From: SUG1106 sp051883095
Lineage (GTDB): Bacteria; Bacillota; Clostridia; Peptostreptococcales; Anaerovoracaceae
DNA length: 64,000 bases
Assembly (NCBI GenBank): GCA_051883095.1
Contig: JBJETB010000023.1
Coordinates: forward strand, 9,907-73,906
Reading direction: 5' to 3'
The notes beneath the pieces were generated by a model that was not told where the DNA came from, did no database searches, and saw only the letters and a list, made by a program, of their open reading frames with translations. Within the stretch, counting starts at the first letter, position 1. Each line of letters begins with the position of its first letter. The translations under genes and the position numbers were made by a program. This document shows positions 16,388 to 25,305 of the stretch, piece after piece.

Positions 16388-18422
16388 CTTTCAATTTCCC
16401 CTTTCTGTCTCTGTCAAATATGTAAAGCAGTCCCGGCAGCACGAAAAGCACATTCAGCTGTGAAAGCAGCGCTCCACGTCCTATGAAAATACCCAGCTGC
16501 GCCAGTATGCCGTGGCTGGAAAGCATCCCCAGCAAAAATCCGACTACCGTCAAGGTCATGCCCGATGTGAGCATGGACACGGTCACTGTGGAAACCGTAT
16601 CTCTGATGCTCTCAAGCTTTGGCTGCTCATGTCTGTATTCCAGATATCTGTCGGTAAACAGAATTGCATAGTCCACCGTAGCACCCAGCTGAATGGAGCT
16701 TATTATCAAATATGATATGTAGAACACGGTGCTTCCGCAGAAATAAGGAACCGACAGGTTTATCCATATTGCCGACTCGATTACCAGTACCAGTATCAGC
16801 GGCTTGAGCAGTGATCTGAAGGTAAGAAGCAGCACCAGGAAAACGGCTCCTATGGCTATGAGATTTACCTTTACCGTATCCGCCGTTATGGTGTCCTTAA
16901 GATCCGTAGTGCTTACACCTTCTCCGGCCATATAGTACCCGTCAGGATAATATTCTTCTGCTATGCTCCTGATTTTTTCTACCAGCTCAAAAGCTGATTC
17001 TCCGTCGTAGCCTTCCTCCACATTTATAATCATCCTGCTGTAATCCTCTGAAATCAGCTGGTTCAATGTATCCTCCTCCAGAAAATCCTCCGGTATCTCC
17101 GCGCCTACTGTGTCAACATAGGAGATAATGCTCTTTACCTCAGGCAGCTTCTTTATCTCTGCGGAAAGAGCTTTCTCCGCAGGAAAATCCCCCTTTGGCA
17201 CCATGAGCACATATGTATCGCTTTTGCCGAAGACGTTTTCTATGGTCCTGGTGTCCTGCCCCAGCTTGGTTTCCGTACCGTAGATGTACTCCGCACCGTA
17301 GTAGAACTCGTTGGAGTTTGACGCCAGATAGGATGGCACCACTGTCAGGACAAAAACCGCTGCCAGAGGAACCATAGTCTTTGATACAAGTTTTCCGAAT
17401 TTTTCGAAGGAAGGCAGCAGTTTCCTGTGATTTGTCTTTTCTATGAGTCCGTACATTCTCAGCACCAGAGACGGCATTAAGGTAAATACGGTGATGAGGC
17501 TGATTGCCACTCCCTTTGCCAGAGCCAGCCCCAGGTCCGGCCCGATTCCGAAACGCATGAAAATCAGAGCCAGAAATCCTATTACCGTAGTCAGACCGCT
17601 GGAAAGTATAGAGCCGGTGCTTCTTGTCATGGCATCAAGCATGGCCTCATAAGGAGTTTTGCCCTCCTCAAGGTATTCTCTGAAGCGGTGCAGCAGAAAA
17701 ACGGAGTAGTCCAGAGAAACCGCCAGCTGCAGAATGTTTCCCGCAGCGTTGGTCACGAAAGATATTTCGCCGAAGATCACATTGGTTCCCGCATTTATGG
17801 CTATGGCTGCCCCCAGGCCAAGCATAACTATGACAGGCTCTATCCACGCATCGGTGGTCAGAAGCAGCACGAAAATGACGAAAGCCACCGCCAGCAAAGA
17901 AATAATGCGTATTTCCTTAACCGTGTTCACCTTGGCCACGGCACTGGCCACCGAGTTGCCCGTCATGGCATTTTCCTCGCCGATTACCTCCCGCATTTCT
18001 GCCACGCACTCCATATCCTTTTCCTCATCTACGACTATGCTGAACAGTGCATTGCCGTTTTTGTAGTATGTGTCCAGCAGGTCTTCGTCTATGAAGGAAA
18101 GGGGCTGGGACAGGTCTGCACTGTCGTCCAGCCAGGTTATCTCTCTGACGCCTGTGCATCTTGAAAGCTTTTCTTTATATTCCAGCGCTTCAGGTATGGT
18201 CACGTCTCTCACCATTACTCTGGCTCCCGGTATTCCGCTGTCATACTGTTCTTCCATTATTTCCAGGGAAACTGATGAACTGGAGTCCTTCGGCAGATAA
18301 TCCTTCATATCGTAGTTTACCGATACCAGCTGTGAAGTCGCCACCCCTGCAATAGCCATAATTACAAAAAAGGCTATGACAAGCCTTCTGTGACGTAAAA
18401 TTTTTTCAAACATTTTTTTCAT
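16374..18422 (-). CDS. MMPL/RND-family transporter
   Basis: 682 residues in two homologous halves. Each has an N-terminal membrane span, an extracytoplasmic domain and a five-span bundle, giving about 12 spans. The conserved segments LDYSVFLLHRFREYLEEG with TRSTGSILSSGLTTVIGFLAL, and TVDYAILFTDRYLEYRHEQ with TSGMTLTVVGFLLG, are typical of MMPL/HAE-type proton-driven exporters of lipids or hydrophobic compounds. It is divergent from a TetR repressor with a perfect operator between them, and is followed by a secreted helical partner. Confidence 0.88.
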   Translation of the reverse strand: MKKMFEKILRHRRLVIAFFVIMAIAGVATSQLVSVNYDMKDYLPKDSSSSVSLEIMEEQYDSGIPGARVMVRDVTIPEALEYKEKLSRCTGVREITWLDDSADLSQPLSFIDEDLLDTYYKNGNALFSIVVDEEKDMECVAEMREVIGEENAMTGNSVASAVAKVNTVKEIRIISLLAVAFVIFVLLLTTDAWIEPVIVMLGLGAAIAINAGTNVIFGEISFVTNAAGNILQLAVSLDYSVFLLHRFREYLEEGKTPYEAMLDAMTRSTGSILSSGLTTVIGFLALIFMRFGIGPDLGLALAKGVAISLITVFTLMPSLVLRMYGLIEKTNHRKLLPSFEKFGKLVSKTMVPLAAVFVLTVVPSYLASNSNEFYYGAEYIYGTETKLGQDTRTIENVFGKSDTYVLMVPKGDFPAEKALSAEIKKLPEVKSIISYVDTVGAEIPEDFLEEDTLNQLISEDYSRMIINVEEGYDGESAFELVEKIRSIAEEYYPDGYYMAGEGVSTTDLKDTITADTVKVNLIAIGAVFLVLLLTFRSLLKPLILVLVIESAIWINLSVPYFCGSTVFYISYLIISSIQLGATVDYAILFTDRYLEYRHEQPKLESIRDTVSTVTVSMLTSGMTLTVVGFLLGMLSSHGILAQLGIFIGRGALLSQLNVLFVLPGLLYIFDRDRKGKLKDEEI

Positions 18423-18506
18423 TATAACTGTAACGCCCCTTTTTTATTACTGTGAGAGACATTATAACGCGGTATTGTATTGTAAAAAACGGTCAACACC
18501 GGACAT

Positions 18507-18536
18507 TTGACCTGAAACCGGACAATGTGGTATAAT
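18507..18536 (+). promoter_or_regulatory. Promoter of the TetR-family gene
   Basis: TTGACC (18507-18512), an 18-base spacer and a perfect TATAAT (18531-18536) face the tetR-like gene. The operator palindrome begins on the very next base, so bound repressor would cover the start of transcription: an autoregulation layout. Confidence 0.7.
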
Positions 18537-18558
18537 TTGATGGTCAAATGACCATCAA
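18537..18558. promoter_or_regulatory. Perfect 22-bp palindromic operator
   Basis: TTGATGGTCA, two A bases, then TGACCATCAA form two exactly complementary 10-base half-sites. It lies between the divergent MMPL and TetR genes and abuts the tetR -10 box. Both symmetry and position fit a TetR-family binding site. Confidence 0.75.
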
Positions 18559-18584
18559 CATAGCTGTTATCCGGAGGTACAGAC

Positions 18585-19166
18585 ATGAAATATGAAGTGA
18601 CAAGTATGAATACAAAGAAGATGCTGGCAGATTCTCTTAAAAAGTTCATGGAGGAAAAGCCTCTCTCAAAGATCACTGTCAGCGATATCGTCAGAGACTG
18701 CGGCGTAAACCGCAAAACCTTTTATTATCATTTCGAGGACATCAACCACCTCTTCAAGTGGATTGTGGAAAGGGAGGCTGTGGAGGTAATCAAGGCATCG
18801 GATATTCTCAGCGATTTCGAGGCCAATATAACCTTCGTCATAGATTACGTGGACAAAAACAAACACATGCTCAACTGCGCCTACGACTCTCTGGGCCGTG
18901 AGGGCATGAAGCTCTTCCTTTTTTCGGATTTTATAGTTATATGCCGCCGGCTTATCGACGAGCTGGAGGCTGCAGGCGGGTTCGCCGCTGCGGAGGATTA
19001 TAAGGTATTCCTGTCGGAATTTTATGCTGAAGCTATCGCCGGCACTCTTATCAACTTTTTATGCGACAGGGAAAAACGCAGTCTTCAGCAGGTTTCTGCC
19101 TACCTGTCCCTGACCATCAAGGAGTCAATTTATCATGCGCTGAAGGCTTCTGCTGAGAGTAAATAG
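18585..19166 (+). CDS. TetR/AcrR-family transcriptional repressor
   Basis: 193 residues. The N-terminal helix-turn-helix is typical: TKKMLADSLKKFMEEKPLSKITVSDIVRDCGVNRKTFYYHFEDINHLF. The C-terminal ligand-binding half is all-helical and resembles the DhaS-like TetR subgroup. The start MKYEVTSMNTKK follows CCGGAGG by 7 bases. It is divergent from the MMPL gene across a perfect palindrome, so it most likely represses that exporter and itself. The ligand is unknown. Confidence 0.88.
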   Translation: MKYEVTSMNTKKMLADSLKKFMEEKPLSKITVSDIVRDCGVNRKTFYYHFEDINHLFKWIVEREAVEVIKASDILSDFEANITFVIDYVDKNKHMLNCAYDSLGREGMKLFLFSDFIVICRRLIDELEAAGGFAAAEDYKVFLSEFYAEAIAGTLINFLCDREKRSLQQVSAYLSLTIKESIYHALKASAESK

Positions 19167-19209
19167 AAGATTTTCTTTTTTGAGGTTTTTTGTCTTTTTG
19201 CAAGAGAAA

Positions 19210-19234
19210 CGGCGCCCTGCTGAACAAGGCGCCG
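19210..19234. terminator. Bidirectional hairpin between tetR and the acyl-CoA synthetase
   Basis: A perfect CGGCGCC/GGCGCCG stem with an 11-base loop sits between two convergent genes. T-runs are short on both sides, so strength is uncertain, but the position fits a shared terminator. Confidence 0.6.
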
Positions 19235-19253
19235 CTGTATCATTTTACTCGAA

Positions 19254-21182
19254 TTATTCAGTTTTTTCTTTTGTTTCTGCTGCTTCGGCTTCCTTATCCT
19301 TCTGAATCTCTGCGAAGCGTTTGATCTTCATAGTGCTTGTCTTCTCAAACTGATCGGTCTTGATTTCAAGTTTCTTAACGCACTTGTAGTTGGTCAGCTT
19401 GCGGTTTACCTGTTTTATCTGATTCCAGATAATCTTGTAGATTTCATCCTCGGTGAAAGGTTTTTCCGGATCTTTCTTTTCCTTGCCGTGGAGCTCGTTG
19501 ATGGCATCATAGTCAGGAATAACCTTGGCGGTGATTATGAGTTCCTTCTCACCGTTAACCTCTTTGCCGTAAACCATGCACTCTGCAATTTCAGGCACCT
19601 TGCCCAGAAGTCCTTCGATTTCCTCAGGATAGATGTTCTTGCCGTTCTGAGTAACTATTACATTCTTGCTCCGGCCTGTGATGTAAAGGAATCCGTCCTC
19701 ATCCATGTATCCTATATCTCCGGAGTTGAACCAGCCGTCTTCCATTACCTCTGCAGTGGCCTCAGGGTTTTCATAGTATCCCAGCATTACGGTCTTGCCC
19801 TTTATCAGGATTTCACCCTCGCCTCTTTCGTTAGGGTTTTTTATCATTATCTCATCGCCGTGAACGGCCTTTCCTGCTGAACCCACGCGGGTGTCAAAAT
19901 CAGGTGTCAGGGCAGCAATAGGAGCTGTCTCAGTGAGTCCGTATCCCTGCAGGAAGAGAAGTCCGATATCCTCAAACCACTTTCCTACCTTCATATCTAT
20001 AGGCGCTGCGGCACTTACCAGAATTCTCAGTCTGCCGCCCAGGCTGGCATAAATGTCCTTGAATACCTTTCTCTTTACATCGATTCCGACATTTCTCAGG
20101 CCATTGGTCAGACGTATCATGGTGTTTACCATGGATGTCTTGCCGCTCTTGTCGATGGTCTGGTTTATCTTCTTATGTAAAGCTTCCAGAAGAAGAGGTA
20201 CGGCAATGATTGCTGTCGGTTTCGTAGCCTGAATGTCTGGTACAAGGTGCTTGAGTCCCTGGCAGACTGCTATTGATGCTCCCATAGCCATCGGATACAG
20301 GAATCCGATTGTTGACTCATAGGTGTGGTGCAGCGGCAGCACGGAAAACAGCCTGTCTTCCGGGTAAACCATTACATAAGGCGTTACTGCGTTTATATTG
20401 TAAGCCAGGTTGGTATTTGAAATCATAACACCTTTGGAAGCTGAAGTGGTTCCGCTTGTAAATATAAGCACCGCAAAAGCATCCGGATCGATTTCTTTGT
20501 CCATAAGGCTGGTGTCGCCCATGCCGGTAAATACACGTCCTTCTTCCATTACGTAATTGAAGCCTACGAAACGCTTGTCTTTTTCGTCAAAACCGGCGTC
20601 CGACTTCATTTCGATGCAGTATTTCACTTCAGGACACTTGCCTGCCGCCTTTTTAACCAGATCCTTCATCTTCGGCGAGAAAATTATGGCCGAAGCTCTG
20701 GAACGTCTGATGATGTTTTCCAGCTCGTTTTCCGGCAGTTCCTTATCGCAAGGCACGGCAATTCCCGCACCGCAAAGCAGTGCAATATATGAAACATACC
20801 AGTTATAGGTGGTCTCACTTATGATGATGACTCTTTCCCCCTCAAGCTTCAGAGCTCTTGTGAGGCCTATACCGAAATCGATTACATCCTTGCGGAACTG
20901 TCCATAGGTAATCTCCTCAAAGCCCTTTTTCTTGTTGAAAGTCTCCAATATGAACTCCTTATCGGCATAAAGGGTTGTGGAGCGGTCGAAAATCTCCTTT
21001 ATTGTCTTATAATCCGTACCCGGGTAGCATTCGTGATGTCCGCGTTTTCCCGGAAGCTTTTCCTTCATTCTGTCAAGGTCTTCGGCTGTGTATAGCTGCT
21101 TAAGCTCTTCTATTTCTTCAAATTCCTTCATTTTTAATTTAGGGAGTTTGAAATCGGGTATCTTCTTTAAAATTCTTGCCAT
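19254..21182 (-). CDS. Long-chain-fatty-acid--CoA ligase (AMP-forming)
   Basis: 642 residues of the acyl-adenylate superfamily, activating a fatty or carboxylic acid to its CoA ester with ATP. Motifs in order: the P-loop-like FTSGTTSASKGVM, GYGLTETAPIAALTPD, and DGWFNSGDIGYMDEDGFLYITGRSKNVIV, with a catalytic lysine region near the C-terminus (NRKLTNYKCVKK). The start MARILKKIPDF (21182) is preferred because the GGGGG ribosome binding site lies just before it. Chain length cannot be read from sequence. It stands alone, convergent with the TetR gene. Confidence 0.88.
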   Translation of the reverse strand: MARILKKIPDFKLPKLKMKEFEEIEELKQLYTAEDLDRMKEKLPGKRGHHECYPGTDYKTIKEIFDRSTTLYADKEFILETFNKKKGFEEITYGQFRKDVIDFGIGLTRALKLEGERVIIISETTYNWYVSYIALLCGAGIAVPCDKELPENELENIIRRSRASAIIFSPKMKDLVKKAAGKCPEVKYCIEMKSDAGFDEKDKRFVGFNYVMEEGRVFTGMGDTSLMDKEIDPDAFAVLIFTSGTTSASKGVMISNTNLAYNINAVTPYVMVYPEDRLFSVLPLHHTYESTIGFLYPMAMGASIAVCQGLKHLVPDIQATKPTAIIAVPLLLEALHKKINQTIDKSGKTSMVNTMIRLTNGLRNVGIDVKRKVFKDIYASLGGRLRILVSAAAPIDMKVGKWFEDIGLLFLQGYGLTETAPIAALTPDFDTRVGSAGKAVHGDEIMIKNPNERGEGEILIKGKTVMLGYYENPEATAEVMEDGWFNSGDIGYMDEDGFLYITGRSKNVIVTQNGKNIYPEEIEGLLGKVPEIAECMVYGKEVNGEKELIITAKVIPDYDAINELHGKEKKDPEKPFTEDEIYKIIWNQIKQVNRKLTNYKCVKKLEIKTDQFEKTSTMKIKRFAEIQKDKEAEAAETKEKTE

Positions 21183-21298
21183 TTGTTTTCCCCCAATCAA
21201 TTTTTATATTCGTGACAGGTGCGCGATGCGTTACTGCCATGCTGGACGCCAACCATGCGCAAATTCTGTGCCATACATACATCTAACACTTTATTTTA

Positions 21299-23068
21299 TC
21301 ACGATTTAGTACGAAAAATCAACCTTTTTAATGCTTCACCGTTAAAAGGTATCAGAGGATAAAGGTATGAATCCCCGGAAAGAGTATTTGTTGCAGCCAT
21401 TACTATAAAGCTGAGAGCCGCCGCGGCCACCGCCCCTGCTATGCCAAAAAGCTGTGCTCCGATAAGCATCAGAATCCGCCCGAACTTCATGGCATAGCTC
21501 AGTTCTATACTCGGCTGGGTAAAAGCCGCCAGAGCCACCACCGCCATGCAGAGAATTGTCTGAGAAATGAACCAGCCCGAATCTATGCTGAACTCACCCA
21601 GAATCAGAGCTCCAATTACGGAAAGAGACATTCCCAGCGATGTAGGAGTGTTAAGGGAGGCCAGTTTCAGACCGTCCACCGCTATTTCAAGCAAAATAAA
21701 CTGCCAGAAAATCGGTATGGCAAAATCCTCCTCCGGCACAAAAAATCTCAGCACCTCCGGGGTAAAATCCTGATTCTGAGCCAGTATCAGGTACACCGGC
21801 GTGAGGAAAAGGATGACCAGGAAGTTAATGATTCTTATCATCCGGAAATAGTTACCCGTCAGCCGAGGAAAATAGTAATCGTCCGGATCCTGGAAAAACT
21901 CAAAAACACTTACCGGCAGCATCATGACCGTCGGCGAATTGTCCACGATGATGGCCGCCTTGCCTTCGGCAAGGTGCGCGGCAATTATATCGGGCCTCTG
22001 GGTATAACGGACCTTAGGAAACGGGTTCAGCCCGTTTGCCGCGCCCAGAGCCGCAAGCAGGCGTTCCAGGAGGCTCTGGTCGGCCACGGAAAGCACGTCT
22101 GCACCACCGCCTTTTGATTTCGATGTTTTTTTGCTGCTTAGTCTTTTAGGATGACTCTTTTTATCTGCTGAGTTGGCGGCATAATCCGTACCGGCCGAAC
22201 AGTCCCGGCCGCCGTCGCAGGCCTCAAAATCCGTGCCAGCCTGACTCTTGCTCGGTGATTTGGCAGCAAACTCCATGCCAGTCGCATCCGGCGCCATGTC
22301 CTTGAGACACCGGTCCAGCTTGTCGATGAGCTGCATGTCCGCTCGATTTTTAAGATAGACCACCGCCACGTCCGACTTGCTGACACTGCCCACATTGTAG
22401 GCCTTAAAAATCAGGTTGTTATCGCGGATTCGCCGTCTTATGAGCGCAACGTTTTCCATGAAGTTTTCGGTGAATCCGTCCTTTGCGCCGCGGAGGGTCT
22501 TTTCCTTGTCCGGTTCCTCTACTGACCGCGAAGGATACTCACGACAGTCAATGATGATAATGCGGTCAAGACCCTCCACCAGCAAAGGCACCAGGCCGGC
22601 GTAGAGCTTGGGCAGCATCTGGTTATAGCAGTCCAGAGCCTGTTCCCGGGTCAGCTGACCGACCCTGCCGCCGGCGGCATTATCGTCCAAATTGCCGCCT
22701 GTGTTGCCGCTGCCGCCGGCATCAGGGCTGCCGTTCTTTGGTTCTATGACGGTGGTGTCGAGAAACGGCAGCGTCGTCTCGATGAACCTGTGGCTGGAGG
22801 AAATCCTATATAATCCAGCCGCCGGGACGGCCATCAGGTAGGCGAGAATTCGCTGTGTTTTCTCGCCGTCGGTCAGGCCGTCCACGAAGAACATGCTGGC
22901 CCGGCGGCCTCCTATAAAGAGCTTCCTCTCCAGCAAATCAAAGCTTTCCCCTATGGGAAGCTCTTTCCTCATAATCTCCATATACATATTGAATGCGCAA
23001 GAATCCATCTCTTCCGCATTCCCATTCTCGTTCTCATTTACATCTTTTGCCTTCATATCCTTTTCCAT
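21299..23068 (-). CDS. GerA-family spore germination protein, SpoVAF-like
   Basis: 589 residues. The N-terminal soluble domain has the family segment CREYPSRSVEEPDKEKTLRG followed by KDGFTENFMENVALIRRRI. The C-terminal half has about five membrane spans with NTPTSLGMSLSVIGALILGE and AAFTQPSIELSYAMKFGRI, closest to the SpoVAF branch. Two low-complexity insertions rich in Gly/Asn/Asp and Ser/Lys (near 115-135 and 270-325) interrupt the soluble domain. This suggests a spore-former or recent descendant. It stands alone, divergent from gltX across a repeat-rich spacer. Confidence 0.8.
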   Translation of the reverse strand: MEKDMKAKDVNENENGNAEEMDSCAFNMYMEIMRKELPIGESFDLLERKLFIGGRRASMFFVDGLTDGEKTQRILAYLMAVPAAGLYRISSSHRFIETTLPFLDTTVIEPKNGSPDAGGSGNTGGNLDDNAAGGRVGQLTREQALDCYNQMLPKLYAGLVPLLVEGLDRIIIIDCREYPSRSVEEPDKEKTLRGAKDGFTENFMENVALIRRRIRDNNLIFKAYNVGSVSKSDVAVVYLKNRADMQLIDKLDRCLKDMAPDATGMEFAAKSPSKSQAGTDFEACDGGRDCSAGTDYAANSADKKSHPKRLSSKKTSKSKGGGADVLSVADQSLLERLLAALGAANGLNPFPKVRYTQRPDIIAAHLAEGKAAIIVDNSPTVMMLPVSVFEFFQDPDDYYFPRLTGNYFRMIRIINFLVILFLTPVYLILAQNQDFTPEVLRFFVPEEDFAIPIFWQFILLEIAVDGLKLASLNTPTSLGMSLSVIGALILGEFSIDSGWFISQTILCMAVVALAAFTQPSIELSYAMKFGRILMLIGAQLFGIAGAVAAAALSFIVMAATNTLSGDSYLYPLIPFNGEALKRLIFRTKS

Positions 23069-23109
23069 CCTTCTCTTAAGTCAGCCGATTTATATTACTT
23101 TTCCAAAAA

Positions 23110-23160
23110 GTCAACCTTCCTGCATTAAATTTCAATGCTTTGACGCCACAGAAGGTTGAC
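23110..23160. repeat. 51-nt palindromic-ended repeat, copy A
   Basis: Ends GTCAACCTT and AAGGTTGAC (exact complements) around a conserved core ATTTCAATGCTTTG. Exactly 51 bases long like its six relatives in this window. It lies in the spacer between the SpoVAF-like gene and gltX. Confidence 0.8.
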
Positions 23161-23227
23161 AGCTTTTTCGTTTTTATCCCGTGTTATTCAAAAATATACC
23201 AATAATTCACATATCATCCCACCTTCA

Positions 23228-23278
23228 GTCAACCTTGCTATGTCTGTTTTCAATGCTTTGCGAGCTCGCCAGGTTGAC
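23228..23278. repeat. 51-nt palindromic-ended repeat, copy B
   Basis: Starts GTCAACCTT, has the core TTTTCAATGCTTTGCGAGCTC and ends AGGTTGAC. It starts 118 bases after copy A. Confidence 0.8.
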
Positions 23279-23324
23279 TTTTTCCATTATTTTGCTTTTG
23301 TTGCAACACTACACGACCAGACTG

Positions 23325-23375
23325 GTCAACCCTTCATCATCAATTTTCAATACTTTGCAGGCCCGGAGGGTTGAC
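23325..23375. repeat. 51-nt palindromic-ended repeat, copy C
   Basis: Ends GTCAACCCT and AGGGTTGAC show a compensatory change that preserves the stem, which supports selection on pairing. The core is TTTTCAATACTTTGC. It starts 97 bases after copy B. Confidence 0.8.
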
Positions 23376-23482
23376 TTTTGGCCTAATAAAACATTATCGC
23401 AGTCTCATCTCCGCATTTTCTCACATTTTATTGTACCAACTTATTGATATTTAATACTTTTACTGTTAAAATTAAGTGTCAG

Positions 23483-23537
23483 AGCGCAATCGCAGCGCGA
23501 CATAAGCGCAAGGCAATCGCAGCGCGGCGCAAGCGCA
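23483..23537. repeat. Two-unit GC-rich tandem repeat upstream of gltX
   Basis: Two near-identical 27-28 base units sharing GCAATCGCAGCGCG and AAGCGCA lie 35-90 bases before the gltX start in the otherwise AT-rich leader. They could be local slippage or a leader structure; no known riboswitch or T-box is recognised. Confidence 0.6.
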
Positions 23538-23571
23538 CCTTGATTACGAACATAAAACGGAGGATTAACAT

Positions 23572-25233
23572 ATGGACTACAACAAGCTGGCGGAACTGCT
23601 TTTTCCGCACATAACCAAAACCCCTGAGGAATACGAAGCCCTCTACCCGCCGAGACAGCTTCCTGAAGGCGCCAAGGTGACCAGACTGGGCCCGAGCCCT
23701 ACAGGCTTCATTCATTTAGGCAACCTGTACGGAGCTTTTGTGGACGAGAGACTTGCCCACCAGTCAGGCGGAAAATTCTACCTCAGAATAGAGGACACAG
23801 ATGACAAGCGCTATGTGGAAGGCGCCGTTGAAATCATCATCAACTCCCTGCGTTTCTTCGGAATCAACTTTGACGAAGGCGCCACCATGGAAGGAGATAT
23901 AGGCGAATACGGAGACTATACCCAGAGCCACAGAGGCGAGATATACCAGTGCTTTGCCAAGAAGCTGGTCAGCGAAGGCAAGGCTTATCCGTGCTTCCTG
24001 ACAGAAGAAGAGATTGCCGAAATCCGCTGCCAGCAGGAGGCTCAGAAGTTAACTCCGGGAATCTACTGCCAGTTTGCAAAGTGCAGAGCACTCACCTATG
24101 AACAGGTTGAAGAAAATATTAAAGCAGGCATGTCCTATGTCATCAGACTTAAATCAGACGGAGACATGAGCCTGCCGGAAGACCAGATAAAGAGAATTCA
24201 GGTAAAGGACGCTATCCGCGGGACTCTCGAAATGCCTGCCAACGACCAGGACACTGTAATCCTCAAGGCTACAGGCATTCCGACCTACCACTTTGCACAC
24301 GTGGTGGACGACCATCTCATGAGAACCACCCACGTTGTAAGAGGCGCAGAATGGCTGCCGTCCCTGCCTATACACATCGAGCTTTTTGAGAAGCTGGGCT
24401 GGGAACCGCCGATCTACTGCCACACCGCTCAGCTGATGAAGCTGGACGAAGAAGGCAACAAACGTAAGCTTTCCAAGAGAAAAGACCCTGAACTTTCACT
24501 TGACTACTACCGCAATCAGGGATATCACCCGGCAGCAGTACGTGAATACCTGCTGACCATCCTCAACTCCAACTTTGAGGAATGGCGTATCGCAAACCCG
24601 GATGCCGATATTGAGGAATTCCAGTTCACCACAGAAAAAATGTCCACATCTGGCGCACTTTTCGATCTGAACAAGCTTAACGACATCAGCAAGGACGTGC
24701 TTCTAAGAATCAGCGCCGCAGAACTCTTCGATTTCCTGAAATCATGGGCTGCGGAATTCAAGCCGGAAATCATGCACATGTTTGACGACAGAGCGTACCT
24801 GGAAAAGATTCTCAACATCGGGCGTGAAGGAGCAAAGCCGCGTAAAGACCACATTTACGCACAGCAGATGGTTGAGAACATCAGCTACTTCTTTGACGAC
24901 ATGTTCAAAATCGAGGACAGCTTCCCTGCTGAGGTTGAGGCCGCAGGCGACACTGCTGTAATCCTTAAGAAATACCTGGAGACCTACGACCACAGCGACG
25001 ACCAGGAAACCTGGTTCAACAAGATCCGCGCCATCACCGAGGAGCTGGGCTACGCAGTAAAGCCGAAGGACTTCAAGAAAAACCCTGACCAGTACAAAGG
25101 CCACGTCGGCCATGTGAGCACCGTCATCAGAGTGGCACTCATGGGCCGCCAGCAGTCGCCTGACGTCTGGGAAATCCAGCAGATTCTGGGCGAGGCCCGC
25201 ACCAGAGAAAGACTGGAAAGATTCTGCAGATAA
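23572..25233 (+). CDS. gltX: Glutamate--tRNA ligase, atypical long form
   Basis: Class I aminoacyl-tRNA synthetase of 553 residues. The HIGH-type signature is GPSPTGFIHLGNLYGAF (near 42-58), followed by YLRIEDTDDKRYVEGA and the KMSKS-type loop RKLSKRKDPELSL. The length and variant loops match the second type of GluRS seen in Clostridia rather than the roughly 480-residue canonical form; GlnRS-like charging cannot be excluded by eye. Start with CGGAGG 8 bases upstream. It has a strong terminator after it. Confidence 0.88.
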   Translation: MDYNKLAELLFPHITKTPEEYEALYPPRQLPEGAKVTRLGPSPTGFIHLGNLYGAFVDERLAHQSGGKFYLRIEDTDDKRYVEGAVEIIINSLRFFGINFDEGATMEGDIGEYGDYTQSHRGEIYQCFAKKLVSEGKAYPCFLTEEEIAEIRCQQEAQKLTPGIYCQFAKCRALTYEQVEENIKAGMSYVIRLKSDGDMSLPEDQIKRIQVKDAIRGTLEMPANDQDTVILKATGIPTYHFAHVVDDHLMRTTHVVRGAEWLPSLPIHIELFEKLGWEPPIYCHTAQLMKLDEEGNKRKLSKRKDPELSLDYYRNQGYHPAAVREYLLTILNSNFEEWRIANPDADIEEFQFTTEKMSTSGALFDLNKLNDISKDVLLRISAAELFDFLKSWAAEFKPEIMHMFDDRAYLEKILNIGREGAKPRKDHIYAQQMVENISYFFDDMFKIEDSFPAEVEAAGDTAVILKKYLETYDHSDDQETWFNKIRAITEELGYAVKPKDFKKNPDQYKGHVGHVSTVIRVALMGRQQSPDVWEIQQILGEARTRERLERFCR

Positions 25234-25254
25234 TTCAGATATACCCCAAAAATC

Positions 25255-25283
25255 AACCCCGCGTTCAATCAAAGCGCGGGGTT
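25255..25283. terminator. Bidirectional terminator between gltX and the alarmone synthetase
   Basis: A perfect AACCCCGCG/CGCGGGGTT stem with an 11-base loop, followed by TTTTCC on the plus strand and GATTTTT on the minus strand. It serves the two convergent genes. Confidence 0.85.
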
Positions 25284-25305
25284 TTCCTTACACAAAAAAT
25301 TACAA

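Noticed and set aside
23110..23375. A short CRISPR-like array upstream of gltX
   Set aside because: Spacers are unequal (67 and 46 bases), the repeats have complementary ends and diverged cores, only three copies occur here, and no cas genes are present. They fit a dispersed palindromic repeat.
23483..23537. T-box or riboswitch before gltX
   Set aside because: No T-box sequence, specifier loop or terminator/antiterminator pair is visible; only a two-unit GC-rich repeat.
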